DNA of 64,000 bases, from assembly GCF_000499845.2 (NCBI RefSeq), contig NC_023749.2, positions 19,287,138 to 19,351,137 on the forward strand. Direction: 5' to 3'. The notes under the pieces were generated by a model that worked only from the letters and a program-made list of their open reading frames with translations, was not told the DNA's origin and searched no databases. The stretch is from Phaseolus vulgaris (Eukaryota; Streptophyta; Magnoliopsida; Fabales; Fabaceae). Position numbers and translations under genes: made by a program. Below, piece after piece: positions 36,015 through 47,577 of the stretch. How positions within the stretch are numbered: position 1 is the stretch's first letter; each line of letters starts with the position of its first letter.

Positions 36015-36773
36015 TGTACCGACCAGGTAGTCGGGAGTGATGATGTGGCAGCAAGCGATAATATAGGCATGTTGAACGGAACACTTGACTGGCAGAAGGG
36101 AAGGACATCGGGAAGTCTGTGTAGTCACGAATCGTTAAGTTGGCGTGCTCCGATCTCTAGCATATCTAAACTGGCGGTCACCCGGCTTGTGTCGTAATCG
36201 CCGTATGTGAGCGTAGGCGACCAAGTGGTCAGAGATCGCCGAGAGAGGGACATCACCGAAATATCAGGAAAGCTTGTTCAAGGCTTTCAAAGGACACGAG
36301 TATGACAGATGAAGTTATCAGATGATCATCCCCTAGCCAGAGGTTGAAGCCAGGGAACAGTTTACCAGAACATGCACGATGAGCAAGTAATGCAGATCGT
36401 GATAGCGGTAGGCGAGACCACAGAGAAGGTGTGCATGGTGACTCCCCGTGCTCGCCATTAGAAGAGATCGCGCTCCAAGGAAGCTATGCACCGAGTTGCT
36501 CCTCACCTGAGTAACTTAGTCGAACAGCCTGAGGAGTAGAAGTGGCGCTCAAGCAGAAGACGTTCCAGATGGTGACACGTGTACATCTGGATGCGAGCCA
36601 CGTGCCCAGAGGTGTAACCGTCAGGAGAGAGAAAATGCACAGGTATATAAGGAACTCTTAACAGATTCTGAGGTACGCGCGTTTAGAACACTTCTTTACG
36701 CTTTAAAAATACTTGGGTACGCTGAGAGAGTTTTTGCACGGTTCCTTGAGTTTCTAGCTTTTCTCTCTTAGAG
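36015..36773 (+). repeat. T2 5' LTR, 3'-truncated
   Basis: The first ~760 bp match the 3' LTR with a few percent differences, up to CTCTCTTAGAGTTT, where the 3' LTR continues TGGTGGTTCCG but this copy enters the TTTAGGG repeat. About 190 bp of LTR end are missing. The promoter-like GTATATAAGG lies near 36641. Confidence 0.9.
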
Positions 36774-36814
36774 TTTAGGGTTTAGGGTTTAGGGTTTAGG
36801 GTTTAGGGTTTAGG
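36774..36814 (+). repeat. Interstitial plant telomere repeat (TTTAGGG)5 plus partial unit
   Basis: Five perfect TTTAGGG units (36774-36808) followed by TTTAGG, placed exactly at the junction between the truncated 5' LTR and pol. TTTAGGG is the canonical plant telomere unit. The LTR end GAGTTT offers microhomology to it. Confidence 0.95.
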
Positions 36815-39800
36815 AGGAACCGCCTAGAGGAAGCGAGGGAATTGGGAATCGCTAGGGCGGTGATCGCCAGGGAAACCAGACCCAAACCCGTCGAGGAGTG
36901 GCTTGAAAGGGAGATCGGGGGAAAGGTCTTCAAGCTGGGAAGATCTTTGGAGGCTGAGCTCCAAGACCAGATCGCCAAGGTGATAGAACGGCATCTGGAT
37001 GCTTTCGCATGGTCTGCTTCAGACATGCCGGGAATTGACCCCGATTTCTTGTGTCACCATTTGGCAATGGACACACAAGTCAGGCCAGTGCGGCAGAGAA
37101 GAAGGAAGTTTAACGAGGAGAGGAGGCAGGCGATCAGGGATGAAACACAGAAGCTCCTCGCCGCAGGCCATATCAGGGAGGACCAGTACCCTGAGTGGTT
37201 GGCTAATGTCGTGCTGGTGAAGAAGAGCAATGGGAAGTGGCGCATGTGCGCCGACTTCACTGACCTAAACAAAGCTTGCCCAAAGGATTCGTATCCTTTG
37301 CCAAGCATAGATGCCCTGGTCGACAGTGCAGCAGGGTGCAAGTTGCTGAGTTTTCTGGACGCCTTCTCGGGGTATAATCAGATAAAGATGCATCCTATGG
37401 ATGAAGAGAAAACTACCTTCATGACTGAGAGGTCGTGCTACTGTTACAAGGTGATGCCTTTTGGGCTGAAGAATGCGGGGGCCACGTACCAAAGATTGAT
37501 GGATAAGGTACTTGCACCAATGCTGGGAAGGAATGTGCAAGCGTACGTAGATGACATGGTCGTGACCTCGTTAGAGAATAGCAACCACGTCTCGGATCTG
37601 AAGGTGTTGTTCACCACGATTGCCAAGTACAGATTAAAGTTAAACCCCGAGAAGTGCATTTTCGGCGTGGAGGCAGGGAAGTTCTTGGGATTCCTCTTAA
37701 CTGAAAGAGGAATAGAGGCAAATCCTGATAAGTGTGCTGCCATATTGGCGATGAGGAGCCCGGCTACCGTGAAGGAGGTGCAACAACTTACAGGTCGGAT
37801 GGCCGCCCTGTCTCGTTTCGTATGAACTAGCGGAGAGAAAGGCCATCCGTACTTCCAATGTTTAAGGCGAAACAACAAGTTTGTCTGGTCGAAGGAGTGT
37901 GAAGAAGCCTTCGTGAAGCTTAAAGAGTACTTGGCGGGCCCGCCGGTTTTGTGCAAACCTTTGGTAGGAACCCCTCTCAGGTTGTATTTTGCTGTGACTG
38001 AGAGGGCGGTGAGTGCGGTGCTCGCCCAAGATCAAGACCAGGCTCAGAAGCCTATTTATTTCGTCAGCAAGGTGTTGCAAGGCCCGGAGGTGAGGTATCA
38101 GGCCTTGGAAAAAGCTGCACTGGCTGTAGTATTCTCGGCGAGGAGGTTGCGCCACTATTTTCACAGTTTTACAGTGCTGGTGATGACCGACTTGCCCATT
38201 CAAAAAGTCCTGAAGAAGCCTAATGTAGCTGGGAGAATGGTGAAGTGGGAGGTGGAGCTGTCGGAGTTCGACATCAAATATGAGCCCCGAAGTCCGATCA
38301 AGGGGCAGATTTTCGCTGATTTTGTGGTCGAGCTCTCGTCATAAGTAGCACGAGTTGAAGGGGATGATTTTCGTTGGGTGCTCTCAGTGGACGGATCGTC
38401 AAACCAGCAGGGTAGCGGTGCTGGAGTCATTCTAGAAGGGCCCAACGGCATGCTGATAAAGCAGTCCCTGAGGTTTGCCTTCAAACCAAGCAACAATCAA
38501 GCAGAGTATGAAGCGTTGATCGCCGGAATCTTGCTGGCCAAGGAGATGGGGGCTAGGGTGCTGATGGCTAAGAGTGACTCGTTATTAGTCACGGGACAAG
38601 TAACAGGCGAGTTCCAGGCTAAGGATCCACAAATTGCGGCTTACTTGGAGTATGTGCAGGAGTTGAAGAGTTCCTTTGTCTCATTTGAAGTGGTGCATGT
38701 GCCCAGAGAGTAGAATGCCCGAGCAGACTTGCTAGCCAAGCTCGCCAGTTCGGGCAAGGGGGGTAGGCAGAGGACAGTGATCCAAGAAACTCTGATGACG
38801 CCTCGAGCATTTGTGGCAGACCACCTGGTTCTTCAGATAAGCAAGTCGACGGAGAAAGCGGCGAGGAGTCACAGGTCCTTGACCCAGGAGACTTTAAAAT
38901 CGCCGAGAATAAGAGCATGTTGGGGAGAGAGGGTGAACATGACGCAGGTCTGCGCTACGCATGAGCCAGACACATGGATAACACAGTACCAGCACTGCCT
39001 GGCAGATGGCCTTCTCCCGCTGGATCCGACGGAGGCTAGGAAGATAAAGAAGAACTCCAGCAAGTTCACCAAGATAGATGGCGAGCTGTATAGGTTTGGG
39101 TTTACACACCCACTCCTAGAATGTGTGCACGGAGAAAAATGCACTAGAATCATGCCCGAGCTCCATGAGGGGATATGTGGAAGTCATGTCGGGGGTCGAG
39201 CTCTGGCTGCAAGAACTCTCCGTGCAGGTTATTACTGGCCAACAATGAGGGAGGACTGCAAGAAGTATGCACAGTGTTGCAAGCAATGTCAGCAGCACAC
39301 CAATTGGCACAAGGCGCTTCCATAGAAATTAAAGTCAATTTACAGCCCTTGGCCGTTTCATACGTGGGGAATTGACATTCTGGGACCTTCCCCATTGGCG
39401 ATCAGGCAGATGAAGTACTTGGTGGTGGCGATTGAATACTTCACCAAGTGGATCGAAGCAGAACCAGTAGCCCAGATCACCGCACACAAGATTGAGAGCT
39501 TTGTATGGAAGAACATCGTGTGCCGGTTTGGTGTGCCTAAGCGCCTGGTGTCAGACAATGGGACTCAGTTTGCAAGTCACCTACTGAAGAAGCTGTGCGA
39601 AGAGGTGGGAATTCAGCAGGTGTTTGCATCCGTCGAGCACCCTCAGACAAATGGCCAAGTAGAGACCGCCAATCGGGTTTTGCTAAGAGGCTTGAAGAGA
39701 AGGTTAAAGAAAGCCAAGGGATTGTGGGCCGAAGCGGTGCCCCGCATAGTTTGGGCGTACCACACCACCGAGCAATCAGGAACCCACGAGACCCCGTTCA

Positions 39801-40200
39801 GCTTGGTCTATGGATGTGATGCAATGATTCCAGTGGAAATCCAGGAGAGCTCGCCGAGATTTCAGAATTTCGTGGCGGAAGACTCAAACGAAGAAAGAAG
39901 GTTGAATCTGGATTTACTGGATGAGGTCAGGGAGGAGGCAAGGGTAAAGGCTGAGGCAGTGAAAAGAAGGATTGAGCGAAGGTACAACTCGAAGGTGATG
40001 CCAAGGCAGTTTAGAGAGGGCAACCTGGTGATGAGGAGGCCCACCAGTACGAGATGGAAAACAAGTTATCGCCTAAGTGGACAGGACCGTTCAGAATAAC
40101 CGAGGCGCTCGGGAACGGCGCCTACCGCTTAGAGACGTTGGAAGGAGGGGCGATTCCTCGCACTTGGAAAGCCACACACCTCAAGTTATATTACAGTTAA
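36815..40200 (+). pseudogene. pol: T2 pol pseudogene: RT, dual RNase H, integrase
   Basis: One reading frame, broken by stops at 37823-37825, 38342-38344, 38711-38713 and 39323-39325, plus a frameshift near 40045, after which the last part reads in another frame to a TAA at 40200. RT: RKFNEERRQAI, VVLVKKSNGKWRMC, MPFGLKNAGATYQRLMD and catalytic YVDDMV. A first, degenerate gypsy-type RNase H follows (QALEKAALAVV). Then comes a second archaeal-type RNase H with acidic residues in VDGSS, NQAEYEALIAGI and KSDSLLV, then NARADLLA. Integrase: zinc-finger region with YYWPTMREDCKKYA and CKQC, then DDE residues in WGIDILGP, VSDNGTQF and GQVETANR. A dual RNase H is the mark of the Tat clade. There is no gag or protease upstream. 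Confidence 0.9.
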
Positions 40201-41726
40201 AGCTTTGTAAGTAAAAACGAACATGAAGAGATTTGCAAGCTTTCTGTTAAAACAGTTTGAAGGGGGCACTCTTTTTCCCTAAGGAGGGTTTCTAATGAGG
40301 CCACCCAATAAAGAAGAGTTTTCAAAGAGTTTAAAGCTTCTAAGATTGCATGCTTGTTATTTCTAAAGTTTTAGAAAAAAGACCTTATCACTCATACGTG
40401 ATTCAAGGCAAGTTTAAAGTTACGCTGCATGCTTTCTGAGAAAAAGTTTTAAAGTCCCCATCGCTTTTCGGCGATTGGCGGCATCAGTTAAAGTTTTAAA
40501 GTCCTCATCGTCTTTCGGCGATCGGAGGCACCAGCGACGACTAAAGACCTCAGCGCTCTCGTGCGTTTGGAGGCAAAAAATGAAAAGACCTCCTCGCCCT
40601 CGAGCGAGTGCAGGCGAGAAAGAGTAAAAGACCTCCTCGCCCTCGAGCGAGTGCAGGCGAGAAAGAGAAAAAGTCCTCAGTGCATCCAGGGGGGAGGAGA
40701 TGTACACCCTGGGCAAGTTGAGGCACCAGATAAAGTCCTTCTCGCCGTCGAGCGAGTTCAGGCCAGATAAAGTCCTTCTCGCCGTTGAGCGAGTTCAGGC
40801 AAGATAAAGTCCTTCTCGCCGTCGAGCGAGTTCAGGCGAGAAAAAGTCCTTCTCACCTCAGAGTGAGTTCAGGCAAGATGAACTGAAAAGTCAGGGGTGT
40901 TCGTGACCTTAAACGGAAGGGAAGGAAAACGCCTTTCCCCCTTTTAAGTGAAACATTAATATTGACTTAGTAAGACCAGAGAAAACTTCCACGCTTGTAG
41001 GCGGTGGGAGGGCAAATAAAATCCTTCTCGTCCTGAACGAGTTCAGGTATGGCGTGAAGGGTGAAAGAGGTTTAAGAGATAGCTAAGGTAGGTTCAAAGA
41101 GAACACCTCGCTATCCAGTTCTTTGTTCTGAAACTCAGGGAAGTAGAGAAGGATCCGAAAGGCGCCTCTACCCCCAGATGGGGGAACAATAGTCGAGCGA
41201 TGAAGGCAAAGAAAGCCTACATCGCCACAACCCTACGGTGATCAAAAGAATACCAGGCGATGACGAGCGTAAAGGCTAGCCTTGCCGGGCAGATCAGGTA
41301 AATTGTATTGTGATACAAGTTTAAGTTAAAACCTGCTGCCTAGTAAGTAACTTATTGCCTTAAGTTTGCAAGTTACGTTAAATGTCACCGTTTGAAAGTT
41401 GGTAGTTGCTCAGATTTTACTTTGAGTTAACAGTTCGGTAAATTGTTATGAGATTAACAGTTTGCTCGAGTTCAAAGCAGTGAACAGTTAAGCCTGAAGA
41501 ATCGCTAAGTCAATTTGTTTAAGCGAGTTCTACCGGTTATGTTGGTTAATCACACAGCGAGTAAGAAGCGTTTGAGGCACGGTATTAGACAACAATATCT
41601 TAAGCAGAAGGAGTTATATAAAGCAATGTCAGTTCAAATACATAAGAAGAAAAATTACATGCAAAGTTCGTACAAATAGAAATAAGCGCCAAGTTTAAAA
41701 AAAAAACAAGTAATGGAAGGAGGTGA
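40201..41726 (+). other. T2 3' non-coding region
   Basis: No gene seen. It contains the minisatellite at 40440-40880. The rest is non-repetitive, with Glu/Ala-like codon noise and no long frame of its own. Confidence 0.55.
40440..40880 (+). repeat. Minisatellite cluster in T2 3' region
   Basis: Successive short tandem repeats: two units around TTTCGGCGATYGGMGGCA (about 40460-40530); two ~43-bp units containing CCTCGAGCGAGTGCAGGCGA (about 40580-40665); and at least three ~37-bp units containing CTTCTCGCCGTCGAGCGAG (about 40730-40840), with a degenerate fourth. All share a 'tc(c)tcgcc..cgagcgag.tcaggc' theme. Confidence 0.8.
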
Positions 41727-44333
41727 TTAATCTTCAGAGGGCACGATCTTCCCATCCACCACTTCGTTACAGATTGACACCATGGAGAGATCGAGCTCGG
41801 GATATTGACACGAGACTTGCTCCAAAGCGACCCGGCGGAAAGGACTTGGGCGGAGCTTTGCTCGAGCTCTTGAGCCTGCTTCTTCAGCTCGTCAGTTTGC
41901 TTCTTCAGTCCTTCGTTTTCTTCACAAGCCCGAGCAAGCTCTTCAGCAGCTTTCTTGTTTTCCTCCCGAGCCTGGGCCAGCTCTGCAGCAATCCTCGCGT
42001 TTTCCTCTTGAGCTTTGCCGAGCTCAGCCTTGGTGTCGTCCCTCTCCTTCTCTACTCTCCCGAGGAGCACCTCCCGATCTGCTGACCTCTTTTCAAGGTT
42101 CTCCACCTTGGTCGCATCTGCTTTCATTGATGCCTCCAAGTTGGCCACCTTGAGCCTGTAAGGTACAAGTTTACTCTCCAGCTCGATTTTCTCTTGAGCC
42201 TGGAGGTGCAGTTTTTGGCGCAGATCGGAGGCCTCCTTGCGTGCGCCTCTTAGTTCGGCATCCATGGCGTCCTCCAGCCTTAAATGGTCAATTTCCGCCA
42301 TCATCAGATTGCAAGAAAGCTTCTCTGCCTCCATTCTTATCAGGCGGTTTGCCGCCTTTAGCGCCGCATTCTCGTCTTGGAGTTTCTTGCTTGAGATCTT
42401 CACAGCCTTCGTTATGATTGAGGGGAGATCCTCTGCCATCATTTTCAGTTTGGTTGTGAAGGGTCCCCAGATCTTGTCGATGGAAGGGGGGAAGTTTGAA
42501 GTTGTTGCTGGTGGAGGTGCTGGAGGAGCTTGGTGCTGACTTTCACCACCACCCTCTTGAGTTTGAAGGGCGAGGGGGGCTTCTTGGCGTGGTGGTGAAG
42601 TCGGAGACTCTGTTATCAGGATCGACGAGTTATGGCCACCTTCATCTCCTCCTGATGCAGCCCCAGTGATAAAGGCGGTTGAAGGAGGACCCTCTCCAGC
42701 AGATACAAATGGTGTGGAGGCGCTTGGAGGATTCTCAATGAAATTAGGCTCGCTGCCTTCAACCACTAGGGGCGCGACAGCCAAGGGTGTTGCTTGGACT
42801 GGCGGTGTTGGAGCTGGAGGAGAGGGCGGTGTTGGTGTTGGGAGAGCAGGTGGTGAAGAGGGTGCCACCCTTGTTCTTTTGGTGACGAGGCCGTCCTCAG
42901 TCGCCTCGTCATCCTCTTCTTCCTGTACCATTTGAGGAGTTTTCCTCTTTGTCTTCCTCAAGACAAGTTTTTTTCTTTGGGGAGCAGGTAGTGTCTCCGA
43001 AGGAGTTGAACCTTGGGGAGGAGTTCTGCCCTGAGCAACGACGATCTCCACCACCGAGTTGGGCACGGTTTGGGAACCCGTCGCCAACTTGTGAGATCGG
43101 GCGATCGCCCTCAGTTCAGCTAGTTTACCTTTGCCCAACATGAAGTCTGCACAGGGTAGAAAATAGATGAGTAAGCACAAAAGCAAAAGCAAGATATACA
43201 AGTATATGCACGCAGGAATAACGCAAGCAAGTGGCACATAGATTCAAAATCAAGACCAATGTAGAACAAGCAGAACGTCGAAGGGTGGAATGGTAGGAAC
43301 GCTGAGTTAGTTCCAACACAAAACAAGAGTCTTGGTGCTGGAGAAAGGGCTAACCTATGTGAGCTTCAAGTTCGCCCTCGAAGAACTCGAAGGAGATGAT
43401 TGAGGTGGTAGGGAAAGTGATGTTGGCAGCTGCTACGCTCTTCCAGAAAAGGCAGAGATCTTTGTCTAGCTCGCCCATGTTGTCAGGACTCCTTGGCCTC
43501 CTGAAGCATTCTTTGGAGTCTTTGTTCCCCTTGTGTACCCAGTACAAGGGGAAACCGTTGAGCAGTGAGGGATGTTGCTCGTTTGGGCGCACCTTGATGA
43601 ACTTTCCTTTCCAGTCTTTGTAAGATTGCTGGAAGATCGAGAGGATTGACCTCCCAGCAATCCCGTTTAAGCTAATCCAGAGGCAATCTCCGGGATTCTT
43701 AGCCTCGAACAGGAAAAGGAAGACATCTACTGAAGGCGGCAGCCCCATGTGTGCGCAGGTGATTTGGAACGCTCTTACGAACGCCCAGCTGTTGGGATGA
43801 AGCTGGGCGGGGGCGATATCGAGCTCGGTTAGCAGCTCTCTCTCGAAGCGAGTAAAGGGAAGTCTGAGCTTCACTTTCTTGAAGAAGGTGGCGTAGAGGA
43901 AGCAGAACGACTCGCCGTTGTTCCCTTTGTCGTCCGCGCAGATCGGCTCGTCCGGGAAGCAGGGCAGTACGGCCACCTTGCTATCGTGTTCCTTGTGGAA
44001 GGAGAGGTCGGACTGGTCTCCTTTCCTTAGTCGGAGCACGCCCAACTCCGTGTTTATTGAAGAAGTCTCTTTTAACAAGAGTGGGGTGGCCCAAGGATAG
44101 AGTTCCTTGTAGTCTTTTGGAGGCAAGGAAGCCCCTCCGGCGACTGGCGGGGTTGCCTGAGCGGGGTTGGCGTGAGAAGTTGCAGGCCTCTCAGCCTGGT
44201 TAGAAGGAGCATCAGAGGCTCGTGGTGGATTATGCGCTGGCGGAGGATTTTCCCCAGGAGCAACCTTACGTGCTTGGGGTGGAGGGTTTTGCGACGAAGA
44301 AGGAGGGTTCGCGGTGGATTTTGTGTGAGCCAT
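41727..44333 (-). CDS. T2 antisense gene: PF04195-like domain plus coiled coil, predicted two exons
   Basis: The preferred start is the ATG at 44333 (MAHTKSTANPP) rather than the upstream in-frame ATG at 44516, because a Pro-rich N-terminus follows directly. Exon 1 (44333-43355) carries a Pro/Ala-rich region and then the domain with LPFTRFERELLTE and AQLHPNSWAFVRAFQ. A GT donor at 43353-43354 and an AG acceptor at 43147-43148 define a ~206-208-bp intron; exon 1 ends in phase 1 and exon 2 supplies two bases, so the frame is kept. Exon 2 has LGKGKLAELRAIA, a Pro/Thr/Ser-rich linker, and about 200 residues of Ala/Glu/Lys coiled coil. Near 41830 a one-base shift moves out of a frame ending DGKIVPSED at 41727; the observed frame instead runs to 41600. 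The function is unknown. Confidence 0.7.
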
Positions 44334-44932
44334 CGCAGGAACTGCAAAGGAAAATGAAAGGGATGAAACAAAGCCAACAGGATGACTCGATTGAGAACGA
44401 AGAAGGCAGAGCGAACGAACAAGAGTTCGCTGGGATGAACGTGATGAAGAACGAAGCCCTAAGCTACGAGAGAAGGAGAAAGGGAAAAAACAGCCCACAA
44501 CGTATGCTTCAGACAAATAATGGATGATGCGAATCGGTTAAAATGCAGCAAATATCAGCAGAAGAAGTAAAAGAGGTACCTTTTTGTGATCGGATGAGCG
44601 TTGAAGAGAGTTGGAGATTGAGAGAGTAGAGAAGCTTCGTGGGTTCGCAGAGAAAAACTTAGAGTGTTTGAGAATGCAGAAAGATGATGGAATAGTGGAA
44701 GTGCAAGGGGTTTTAGGGGTTTTTCGAACGTTTTCGGAAGCGCAAACGACATCTGAAGATGACCGTTGATGAAGCCACGTGTCGAGCGATTGGAAAAAGG
44801 GGTTTGGTGGAGCGTCAGGAAAGCAGAGGGTACAGACGTTTGGAATTCCGTGCCAGCGCCACGTAGATCGACGGTGATGTGACCTCTTAGTCTTTTCGTT
44901 GGACGAGTCTCCGCTTAAGATTGGGGGGCTTG
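44334..44932 (+). other. T2 region between antisense gene and 3' LTR
   Basis: Presumed promoter and leader of the antisense gene on the minus strand. On the plus strand it ends with CTTAAGATTGGGGGGCTTG, the polypurine tract (about 44914-44932). No other gene is supported. Confidence 0.55.
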
Positions 44933-45880
44933 TGTACCGACCAGGTAGTCGGGAGTGATGATGTGGCAGCAACCGATAATATAGGCGTGTTGAACGGAAC
45001 ACTTCACTGGCAGAAGGGAAGGACATCGGGAAGTCTGTGTAGTCGCCAATCGTTAAGTTGGCGTGCTCCGATCTCTAGCATATCTAAACCGGCGGTCACC
45101 TGGCTTGTGTCGTAGTCGCCGTATGTGAGCGTAGGCGGCCAAGTGGTCAGAGATTGCCGAGAGGGGGACATCGCCGAAAGATCAGGAAAGCTTGTTCAAG
45201 GCTTTCAAAGGACACGAGTACGACGGATGAAGTTATCAGATGATCATCCCCTAGCCAGAGGTTGAAGCCAGGGAACAGTTTACCAGAACATGCACGATGA
45301 GCAAGTAATGCAGATCGTGATAGCGGCAGGCGAGACCACAGAGAAGGTGTGCATGGTGACACCCCGTGCTCGCCATTAGAAGAGATCGCGCTCCAAGGCA
45401 GCTATGCACCGAGTTGCTCCTCACCTGAGTAACTTAGCTGAACAGCCTGAAGAGTAGAACTGGCGCTCAAGCAGAAGACGTTCCAGATGGTGACACGTGT
45501 ACATCTGGATGCGAGCCACGTGTCTAGAGGTGTAACCGTCAGGAGAGAGAAAATGCACAGGTATATAAGGAACTCTTAGCAGATTCTGAGGTACGTGCGT
45601 TTAGAACACTTTTTTACGCTTTGAGAATACTTGAGTACGCTGAGAGAGTTTTTGCACGGTTCCTTGAGTTTCTAGCTTTTCTCTCTTAGAGTTTTGGTGG
45701 TTCCGTCACTGACTTGAGCGTCAGAGCGCGATTGGCCACAGCGGCGCCACTCTGTCTTTTGCAGGTTCTTGAGGTGAATCGAGGTGTGAAGGACGGAAGC
45801 TAGCGTGGTGCAAAGCCGATCCAGAGGAAGATACCTTTGACGTGGCAAGACTCTTGCGTTCTTGTCAACCGACAGGATCA
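44933..45880 (+). repeat. T2 3' LTR, complete
   Basis: A 948-bp LTR, TGTACCGACC...GGATCA. TATA box TATATAA is at about 45562-45568. The last ~190 bp, absent from the 5' copy, contain GGTTCTTGAGGTGAATCGAGG. It is followed by the CTATT duplication. Confidence 0.92.
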
Positions 45881-45885
45881 CTATT

Positions 45886-46353
45886 CATGGAGAGCATCAT
45901 CATCATAGACCTTCATCAAGAGGCTCTTCCAATGATCATGGCCGTGAAGAGGAACATAGAAGAAGGAGACCTCAACAGCACTTTCATGGATATAGACCTC
46001 ATGTTCATGAAGATAAACGTGAAGATGGCTACTACCGAGATGCAAAGGCCAAGCTCCCTTCGGTCAAAATTCCTAGTTTCAATGGGGATAGTGATCCTAA
46101 TGTGTACCTAGATTGGGAGGCTAAATGTGAACAAATTTTTGAAATCCATGGGATCCAAGATGAGCACAAATATAAGCTAGCCACCTTAGAGTTTAGTGAT
46201 TATGCCATGAAATGGTGGCATAGGGTTGTAAAGGACATTATCTATCACAAGGGTCCTCCCGTGGACTCTTAGAACTCTTTAAAGGATCAAATGCGCCTTA
46301 GATTTGTGCCACCACACTTTAGGAAAGACCTCATGTTGAGACTCCAACGGTTT
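45886..46353 (+). pseudogene. gag: Element B gag, central piece
   Basis: It continues the gag frame from 36014 with a His/Arg-rich segment, then LPSVKIPSFNGDSDPNVYLDWE and MKWWHRVVKD, matching the gag at 15435-16901. A TAG at 46270-46272 replaces a Trp codon after GPPVDS. The reading runs on to VPPHFRKDLMLRLQRF, where the T1 solo LTR interrupts it at 46354. Confidence 0.85.
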
Positions 46354-47572
46354 TGTTCCGTCCGGTTGACCGGGATGTCTTCGTACGCGACCTCAACCGT
46401 CAGCTAGGGACTCCTTCCCACTGGTTACCTGTGGATTCCTGCAAAAGAGAGGACAAAGAGGCGCCCTAGCGGCCGTTTGCACTCCGACGCTCAAGTCAGC
46501 CAGCAAGAAACACCAAAACTGTTCACCTCCGTCTCTGAGCACCGCGTATGGCACTATGAAGGTGGTCAAAAGAACTGTGTATTGTGTGTGTGTTTTTCTC
46601 CTTATAGCAAAAATCTTTCCCTAGTCCCTTGTGCGTAACCTCAAGGCTCGAGCAAGCAACTAGAGAGTTTCTGGGAAATTTGCCAAAAGTTCCAACCCTG
46701 TCTCCAACATTCTCAGCGCTATTTAAACTACCCAAGCATTTAAAGCGCCTTAAAGCGCCTTTAATTACAAATGTAACGCACTCAATCAACGTATCTAATT
46801 AAAAACGTAGCGCATTTAAGACGTTGAAACGCTTGGGAGCCATTATAGTAACTGAACGCTCGAAACGGAAACTGCATTGAATGACTTTAATTACCTGGCA
46901 CCTGACTAAAGGGTGTTTCTATTCTGACATGGCTGTCGTAAACGTGGAGGGCCTCACGACGCCGTGACCCCATCTGGGGGCGTTTCTGCCCATCTGGGAC
47001 CTTTCTACGTGTGAGTCCTCCTGCTTGGGAGTGCTACTGCGCTAGGGGTGACTTTTTGGGTGCCAACTCATGCACCCAATCATCTAGTCACTTACTTTGA
47101 GAGCGTATCTGCCTTCCTCTCGTACCCTGCACCCGGCTGCCCTGGGCGTGACCTTCTTCTTGAGTCGTATCTGTCCCAAAGGCATCTCTGGGGCGGCAGG
47201 GGTACTTCACGAGTCAGGCTGCCCTACACTGGTATTATCACTATGGCCTTGAAGCCACCTTTTCCTTCTCTTTACCGCTCCCCCGGGCTATCGGGACCTG
47301 AGGCCTTCCCACGGCGTCGCTCCCTCCATGGTCTTTCCTACCCATGGGTATCGGGGAACCACACTGTGATGGCCTTGCTTTAGCACTGTTTGATCTGGCG
47401 ACGCCCTGGTTGGGCGACGCCTTCCCCTAGGCGACGCCTTGTCTTGGCGACGCCCTGGCTGATGACGCTGGCACTTAGCGTCTTTTCACCTAGACAACGC
47501 CTTGCGTTGACTTTGACCCCTGATGTTGACTTTGACCTTGATTTAGTCAACGCCCGGGTACGGGACGGTACA
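46354..47572 (-). mobile_element. T1 solo LTR in element B gag
   Basis: A 1219-bp LTR, minus strand (TGTACCGTCCC...GGAACA when reversed), flanked by GGTTT at 46349-46353 and 47573-47577. The gag frame continues across the empty site. It carries the single-copy version of the segment triplicated at 6475-7043. The plus-strand ORFs inside it are chance frames. Confidence 0.92.
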
Positions 47573-47577
47573 GGTTT

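Larger units (their letters stand above)
36015..45880 (+). mobile_element. T2 Tat-clade Ty3/gypsy element, internally deleted
   Basis: Starts TGTACCGACC and ends GGATCA, with CTATT at 36010-36014 and 45881-45885. Contents: 5' LTR remnant (36015-36773), telomere-like repeat (36774-36814), pol (36815-40200) with RT, two RNase H domains and integrase, a 3' non-coding region with minisatellites, an antisense spliced ORF (41727-44333), polypurine tract and a complete 3' LTR (44933-45880). The end of the 5' LTR, the PBS, gag and protease are missing, all lost at the telomere-repeat junction. Confidence 0.92.

Noticed and set aside
34327..36773. GC-rich patches that might be host gene exons or a promoter
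   Set aside because: They are explained by the T2 solo LTR and the T2 5' LTR, both bounded by target duplications.
41723..42935. Plus-strand ORFs in the T2 3' region (120, 100 and 89 codons)
   Set aside because: They are shadows of the antisense coiled-coil exon, whose regular codon pattern opens the opposite strand.
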